In this document: piece after piece, positions 60,223-64,000 of the stretch
Layout: the number at the start of each line of letters is the position of its first letter
Numbering within the stretch: the stretch's first letter is position 1
From: Pelagihabitans sp965238025
Lineage (GTDB): Bacteria > Bacteroidota > Bacteroidia > Flavobacteriales > Flavobacteriaceae
Assembly: GCA_965238025.1 (NCBI GenBank)
Contig: OZ250162.1
Coordinates: 2,480,001 to 2,544,000, forward strand
Reading direction: 5' to 3'
Length of the DNA: 64,000 nucleotides
Made by a program: the position numbers and the translations under genes
The notes under the pieces: model-generated
Database searches by the model: none
Seen by the model: the letters and a program-made list of their open reading frames with translations, nothing else
Told to the model about the DNA's origin: nothing

Positions 60223-61233
60223 ATGAGTGTAAAGAAATTTTTACTGTTATTGACCCTTACGGGAATTTTGAGTTCATGCAACAATGATGATGGAGGTCTT
60301 GATCCCACAGTGGTACCACCGGAAACCTTAAGTGAAGCGGCGCTCGATGATCATGCCGAGATAGAGGCATTTTTAAAAACGCATTTTTATAATTACGAAG
60401 AATTCGCAAATCCACCTGCAGAATTTGATTTCAAAATCAGAATCGATACAATTTCTGGAGACAATTCAGGAAAGACTCCGCTCTTTGACCAGATGGAAAG
60501 TGAAACGATTGTTGTTGAAGACAGTGATACGGAAGAAAGGGTTGATCATACATTGTACACCTTGGTGGTTAGACAAGGTAGTGTCGAAGGGAACCCAACG
60601 ATAGGTGACAATGCCTTTGTTCGGTTTGAAGGTTCCTTATTGGATGGTGCTAACTTTGATGCTTCTACGGTCCCAACCGTTTTCAATCTTGCGCAGGTCG
60701 TAAGGGGCTTCGGAAATGGGGTCACCAAGCTTCGTGGTGGTCTTGGACCTATGGAAAATGGCGACGGTACGGTCAGCTATGAGGGGTTTGGAATCGGACT
60801 TGTAATCATGCCATCAGGTTTGGGTTATTTTGGGAGTCCGCCCCAAGGCTCGATTATTCAGCAATTCACTCCCTTGATTTTTAAAGTCGATTTATTGTCC
60901 TTTGAAGTAGATACTGATCTAGACGGTGATGGTATTCCTTCTATCTTGGAAGATTTAGATGGGGACGGGAACTTGAATAATGATAATACCGACCAAGATT
61001 CCGAGGGTGCCTTTTTTCCGAACTATGTCGACCCCGATGATGATGGCGATGGTACATTGACCATTGATGAGGATCTTGAGCCGGATACTGATTTAGAGGT
61101 AGACCGTGATGGTGATGGTGATAAAACAAATGATATCGGAGATGGCAATCCATTAAATGATGATACCGATGGGGATGGGATTCCGAATTATCTCGATACG
61201 GACGATACGGCGTCGAGAAATGATGAGAACTAA
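60223..61233 (+). CDS. FKBP-type peptidyl-prolyl isomerase lipoprotein with Asp-rich calcium-type tail
   Basis: This encodes 336 residues. A signal peptide with lipobox (LLLTLTGILSSC) is followed by an FKBP-like domain (about 110-225): NAFVRFEGSLLDGANFDAST, then GFGNGVTKLRGGLGPMENGD and VDLLSFEV. The C-terminal 90 residues are Asp/Asn-rich repeats of the thrombospondin type-3/calcium-binding kind (DTDLDGDGIPSILEDLDGDG, YVDPDDDGDGTLTIDEDLEP, DGDGIPNYLDTDD). It is probably at the outer membrane surface. It has its own terminator. Confidence 0.85.
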   Translation: MSVKKFLLLLTLTGILSSCNNDDGGLDPTVVPPETLSEAALDDHAEIEAFLKTHFYNYEEFANPPAEFDFKIRIDTISGDNSGKTPLFDQMESETIVVEDSDTEERVDHTLYTLVVRQGSVEGNPTIGDNAFVRFEGSLLDGANFDASTVPTVFNLAQVVRGFGNGVTKLRGGLGPMENGDGTVSYEGFGIGLVIMPSGLGYFGSPPQGSIIQQFTPLIFKVDLLSFEVDTDLDGDGIPSILEDLDGDGNLNNDNTDQDSEGAFFPNYVDPDDDGDGTLTIDEDLEPDTDLEVDRDGDGDKTNDIGDGNPLNDDTDGDGIPNYLDTDDTASRNDEN

Positions 61234-61234
61234 C

Positions 61235-61275
61235 AAAAAATCCCCGATGTCAAATAAATACATCGGGGATTTTTT
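61235..61275 (+). terminator. Bidirectional terminator between the FKBP gene and the beta-barrel gene
   Basis: AAAAAATCCCCGATGT pairs with ACATCGGGGATTTTTT around a 9-nt loop. It serves both convergent genes. Confidence 0.9.
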
Positions 61276-61294
61276 ATGCCTGTTGCAAAAATTT

Positions 61295-61894
61295 CTAAAG
61301 CTTTAAAGATACACTCAAAATCAACTGTTCTGGTCTCGTGTCTATCCTGCTTTCTGGCAAGTTGGTGATATTAGTATTGATAAACCTACCCTCATTATCG
61401 CCCAAACCTCTTTCATATCTAAGATCAATACCCAGTTTCCCTAGGTTGACCCCGGCACCCAAGTGCGCGCCAACAGAGAAATCGTTTTCAATATCATCAA
61501 TAGTTATCCCTTCGAATTCGGAGTCTAGAATATACTGAAAAGATGGCCCGGCAAAAATATGTAAGGGTCCAAAAACCTTTATTCCCAATAATACGGGCAA
61601 ATCCAATTTACTCATATCAAAAGAATCGTCTTCGTAGTCCGATTTGGTTTTGGTATAAAATAGTTCAGGCCTTAGGTAAATTCGTCCTAATTTAACCTTC
61701 CCGTAGATACCTGCGTGAAACCCTGCATTTTTATCTGGCTCTCTAGCTGCATCACCGATGGACTCGAAATAGTCACCGTTACCATTGTAGTTAAGACCGG
61801 CCTTGATACCAAATCCTGAACCTGCCTGTGCGAATGCGGAAAACCCGATTAGGGAGAAAACCGCCAATAGAAGAATACTTTTTGTTGCTTTCAT
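61295..61894 (-). CDS. Outer-membrane beta-barrel protein (OmpW/PorT-like)
   Basis: This encodes 199 residues with a signal peptide (MKATKSILLLAVFSLIGFSAFA). Amphipathic strands follow, such as FGIKAGLNYNGNGDYFES, HAGIYGKVKLGRIYLRPEL and ILSVSLKL, a C-terminal strand ending in Leu as in porin-like proteins. Size and pattern fit the flavobacterial 8-stranded beta-barrel family. Located in the outer membrane. Function unknown. Confidence 0.85.
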   Translation of the reverse strand: MKATKSILLLAVFSLIGFSAFAQAGSGFGIKAGLNYNGNGDYFESIGDAAREPDKNAGFHAGIYGKVKLGRIYLRPELFYTKTKSDYEDDSFDMSKLDLPVLLGIKVFGPLHIFAGPSFQYILDSEFEGITIDDIENDFSVGAHLGAGVNLGKLGIDLRYERGLGDNEGRFINTNITNLPESRIDTRPEQLILSVSLKL

Positions 61895-61941
61895 AGTTCT
61901 CGTTTTTAATACTCATTATGGTATCAAAAACGATACCATTG

Positions 61942-62895
61942 TCATTTTCTGCTCAATACCCTATGAACGGCAGCAACTATGGCTTTATTGTTCAGGCCAT
62001 ATTTTTCCATAAGTTGCGCTGGGGTACCACTTTCCCCAAAAGTATCTTGCGTAGCAACAAATTCTTGTGGTGTTGGATGTTGGGTAGAAAGCACCCTTGC
62101 AACACTTTCGCCAAGGCCACCGAGGAAGTTATGTTCTTCAGCGGTAACGATACATCCTGTCTTTTTAACAGATGTAAGAATGGCCGCATCGTCCAGGGGC
62201 TTGATAGTGTGTATGTTAATGATTTCTGCCGAAATACCTTTGTTTTCTAAAACTTCTGCGGCTTGTAAAGCCTCCCAAACTAAATGACCGGTAGCGACTA
62301 TGGTTACATCCGAACCTTCATTAAGCATTAAGGCTTTTCCAATTTCGAATTTCTGGTCCACCGGGGTAAAGTTCGCAACCTTAGGCCTTCCAAACCGCAA
62401 ATATACGGGGCCGTGATGTTCCGCAATTGCAATAGTGGCTGCTTTGGTCTGGTTGTAATCACATGGGTTGATTACCGTCATTCCCGGTAACATTTTCATA
62501 AGACCAATATCTTCAAGAATTTGGTGGGTTGCCCCATCTTCCCCCAGCGTAATACCTGCATGGGATGCACATATCTTTACATTTTTATCGGAATAGGCAA
62601 TAGACTGCCTTATCTGGTCATAGACCCTTCCGGTAGAGAAGTTCGCAAAAGTTCCTGTAAACGGAATCTTATCCCCAATGGTAAGTCCGGCCGCAATCCC
62701 CATCATATTTGCCTCGGCAATACCTATTTGAAAAAAGCGTTCAGGGTTCTCGTCAATAAACTGTTGAATTTTGAGCGACCCGATTAAATCGGCACAAAGT
62801 GCCACCACCTTTGGGTTGGTTCTTCCGAGCTCAGTCATTCCAGCTCCAAAACCGCTTCGTGTATCGTTCTTTCCTTGATCTATGTATTGCGTCAT
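61942..62895 (-). CDS. Transketolase, C-terminal subunit
   Basis: This encodes 317 residues from MTQYIDQGKNDTRSGFGAGM; an ATG 15 bases earlier lies in the palindrome region. The pyrimidine-binding domain is complete: ALCADLIGSLKIQQFIDENP, FFQIGIAEANMMGIAAGLTI and SHAGITLGEDGATHQILEDI. The C-terminal part has VTAEEHNFLGGLGESVARVL. It pairs with the N-terminal half encoded just upstream to make a complete transketolase of the pentose phosphate path. The two genes are split, as often in Bacteroidota. Confidence 0.93.
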   Translation of the reverse strand: MTQYIDQGKNDTRSGFGAGMTELGRTNPKVVALCADLIGSLKIQQFIDENPERFFQIGIAEANMMGIAAGLTIGDKIPFTGTFANFSTGRVYDQIRQSIAYSDKNVKICASHAGITLGEDGATHQILEDIGLMKMLPGMTVINPCDYNQTKAATIAIAEHHGPVYLRFGRPKVANFTPVDQKFEIGKALMLNEGSDVTIVATGHLVWEALQAAEVLENKGISAEIINIHTIKPLDDAAILTSVKKTGCIVTAEEHNFLGGLGESVARVLSTQHPTPQEFVATQDTFGESGTPAQLMEKYGLNNKAIVAAVHRVLSRK

Positions 62896-62908
62896 TATAT
62901 TTTTTTTC

Positions 62909-62974
62909 ATTCCTGCGAAGGCAGGAATCTTTTGAATCTAATATTATAATATTACCGACCTCTCTAAAGGAGAG
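62909..62974 (-). repeat. Two-hairpin intergenic element between the transketolase genes
   Basis: On the minus strand, a CTCTC-CTTTA-GAGAG hairpin (62974-62960) lies 16 bases after the N-half stop, and ATTCCTGC-CTTC-GCAGGAAT (62928-62909) lies 14 bases before the C-half start, preceded by AAAAGATT as at the paaF junction. The second hairpin is identical to the one at 49006-49025. The same layout occurs four times in the paa operon, but this copy is outside the island. Confidence 0.65.
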
Positions 62975-62989
62975 CTGGTAAGGACCTTT

Positions 62990-63835
62990 CTAATAATCCC
63001 CTAGCGTTTCCGGATTCTGTGCTAGTCCCATTTCTAGCTGCTCGCCGTTTGGTGCTTTTCCGTGCCATGCATGGGTATGCATCATAAAATCAACCCCATT
63101 GCCCATCACGGTATGCAACAATATGCAAACGGGCTTTCCTTTTCCCGCCCTGGTTTTTGCTTCCTTTAACCCCTCGATTACTGCCGAAAGATCGTTACCG
63201 TTTTTCACTTCAATAACATCCCATCCAAAAGCCTCAAACTTTTTTCTCAGGTTGCCCATAGGCAGTACAGTATCTGTAGAACCATCAATTTGCTGTCCGT
63301 TTACATCTATTGTGGAGATGAGGTTGTCTACTTTGTTTCCGGCTGCGTACATAATCGCCTCCCAGTTCTGTCCTTCCTGCAATTCTCCATCCCCGTGAAG
63401 ACTATAGACCAAATGACTGTCTTTGTTCAATTTTTTAGCCAGTGCCGCACCAATAGCCACTGACATCCCCTGACCTAAAGAGCCGGAGGCGATTCGTACT
63501 CCCGGTAGACCTTCGTGCGTTGTAGGATGCCCCTGCAATCGGGAATCGATTAATCTGAAGGTACTCAATTCATCTACAGGAAAGTAACCTCTTCGTGCCA
63601 AAACACTATAAAAGACCGGCGAAATATGACCATTGGAAAGGAAGAACAGATCTTCTCCGATTCCATCCATATCAAATCCATCCTTCAAATCCATGATCTC
63701 ATGATAGAGCGCTACAAAAAACTCCGTACACCCTAAGGAACCTCCTGGGTGCCCAGAGTTTACCTTGTGTACCATGCGAAGAATATCCCTCCGTGTTTGT
63801 TGAACCAAATCCTGTAAGTTGTCTAGTTTAGGCAT
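62990..63835 (-). CDS. Transketolase, N-terminal subunit
   Basis: This encodes 281 residues. The TPP-binding domain includes KVNSGHPGGSLGCTEFFVAL, GRLGQ-like ASGSLGQGMSVAIGAALAKK and the metal/TPP motif SLHGDGELQEGQNWEAIMYA. The C-terminal HTVMGNGVDFMMHTHAWHGK is characteristic. It forms the transketolase with the gene at 61942-62895. It has a good promoter at 63855-63885. Confidence 0.93.
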   Translation of the reverse strand: MPKLDNLQDLVQQTRRDILRMVHKVNSGHPGGSLGCTEFFVALYHEIMDLKDGFDMDGIGEDLFFLSNGHISPVFYSVLARRGYFPVDELSTFRLIDSRLQGHPTTHEGLPGVRIASGSLGQGMSVAIGAALAKKLNKDSHLVYSLHGDGELQEGQNWEAIMYAAGNKVDNLISTIDVNGQQIDGSTDTVLPMGNLRKKFEAFGWDVIEVKNGNDLSAVIEGLKEAKTRAGKGKPVCILLHTVMGNGVDFMMHTHAWHGKAPNGEQLEMGLAQNPETLGDY

Positions 63836-63854
63836 TGCTTTATTTTTCGATGAC

Positions 63855-63885
63855 CAAATGTAATCGCATTCTTTTGGGTAGACAA
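63855..63885 (-). promoter_or_regulatory. Promoter of the transketolase operon
   Basis: Minus strand: TTG at 63885-63883, a 20-base spacer and TACATTTG at 63862-63855, then the start codon 20 bases on. A close match to the Bacteroidota consensus. Confidence 0.65.
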
Positions 63886-64000
63886 ACGGATTTGTTAAGA
63901 GTTATTAACCGAATAAAATTCAAACCCAAACTCAAGCGCAAATTCAAAAATAGATCCAAACAAAAGCTCACTTGAATTTACAGTTGAAAGTTGACGACGG

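Overview
The window looks like a chromosomal segment of a marine-type Flavobacteriaceae bacterium (Bacteroidota). The signs are TAnnTTTG-type -7 promoter boxes with few Shine-Dalgarno sequences, a long SecA, transketolase split into two genes, many secreted or lipoprotein genes, and families typical of that group (DUF4105, DUF2795, HisKA_2 kinases, CarboxypepD_reg proteins). No ribosomal RNA genes, CRISPR arrays or intact transposases were seen.

Left flank, 1-40 kb: ordinary chromosome. An M13 peptidase (cut by the window edge) is followed by two paralogous small secreted peptides, a zinc-ribbon/DUF2007 pair and a DinB protein. A minus-strand operon then encodes an M14 carboxypeptidase, a methyltransferase and an apparently frameshifted amidohydrolase. 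Next come two tandem-duplicated histidine kinases, secA, a DUF2795 protein, a cobalamin adenosyltransferase, an ABC-F ATPase, a DUF4105 membrane protein, pssA, lptB-tatC-kdsD and divergent recQ. After these are a hydrolase, a CarboxypepD_reg protein, rluF with a DUF1569 protein, an AHSA1-like protein and a serine hydrolase. The flank ends with a periplasmic foldase pair, a MoxR ATPase, aconitase, a thioredoxin-like protein without its cysteines, and a MerR/B12-like regulator.

Island, about 40.5-58.3 kb: a visibly more AT-rich block inserted at the 3' end of a tRNA-Lys gene. The intact tRNA-Lys lies at 58317-58389. A 25-bp copy of its 3' end is left at 40524-40548, 55 bp from a tRNA-Leu, so the insertion split a tRNA-Lys/tRNA-Leu pair. 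The island carries a TetR regulator and the phenylacetyl-CoA pathway in the order paaE-A-B-C-D-G-H-I-J-Z-F-Y. A second operon follows: acyltransferase E2, branched-chain-type aminotransferase and a fused alpha/beta E1 of a 2-oxoacid dehydrogenase. Both operons have the same inverted repeat, AACTAA-N6-TTAGTT, just before the first gene, so one TetR protein probably controls both. No phenylacetate-CoA ligase (PaaK) gene is present. A simple reading is that phenylalanine is transaminated and oxidatively decarboxylated straight to phenylacetyl-CoA, which the Paa enzymes then degrade.

Every non-abutting junction in the long paa operon holds a pair of short hairpins, one after the upstream stop and one just before the next start. 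In two of the four junctions the hairpins enclose a small stand-alone GIY-YIG nuclease gene. A fifth hairpin pair lies outside the island, between the two transketolase genes. This looks like a family of small GIY-YIG-linked palindromic elements that insert between genes.

Right flank, 58.4-64 kb: aroK, a phosphoribosyltransferase, an S4-domain RNA-binding protein, an FKBP-type lipoprotein with an Asp-rich tail, an outer-membrane beta-barrel protein and the two transketolase halves with a clear promoter. All functions are inferred from reading the sequence; no database search was possible.
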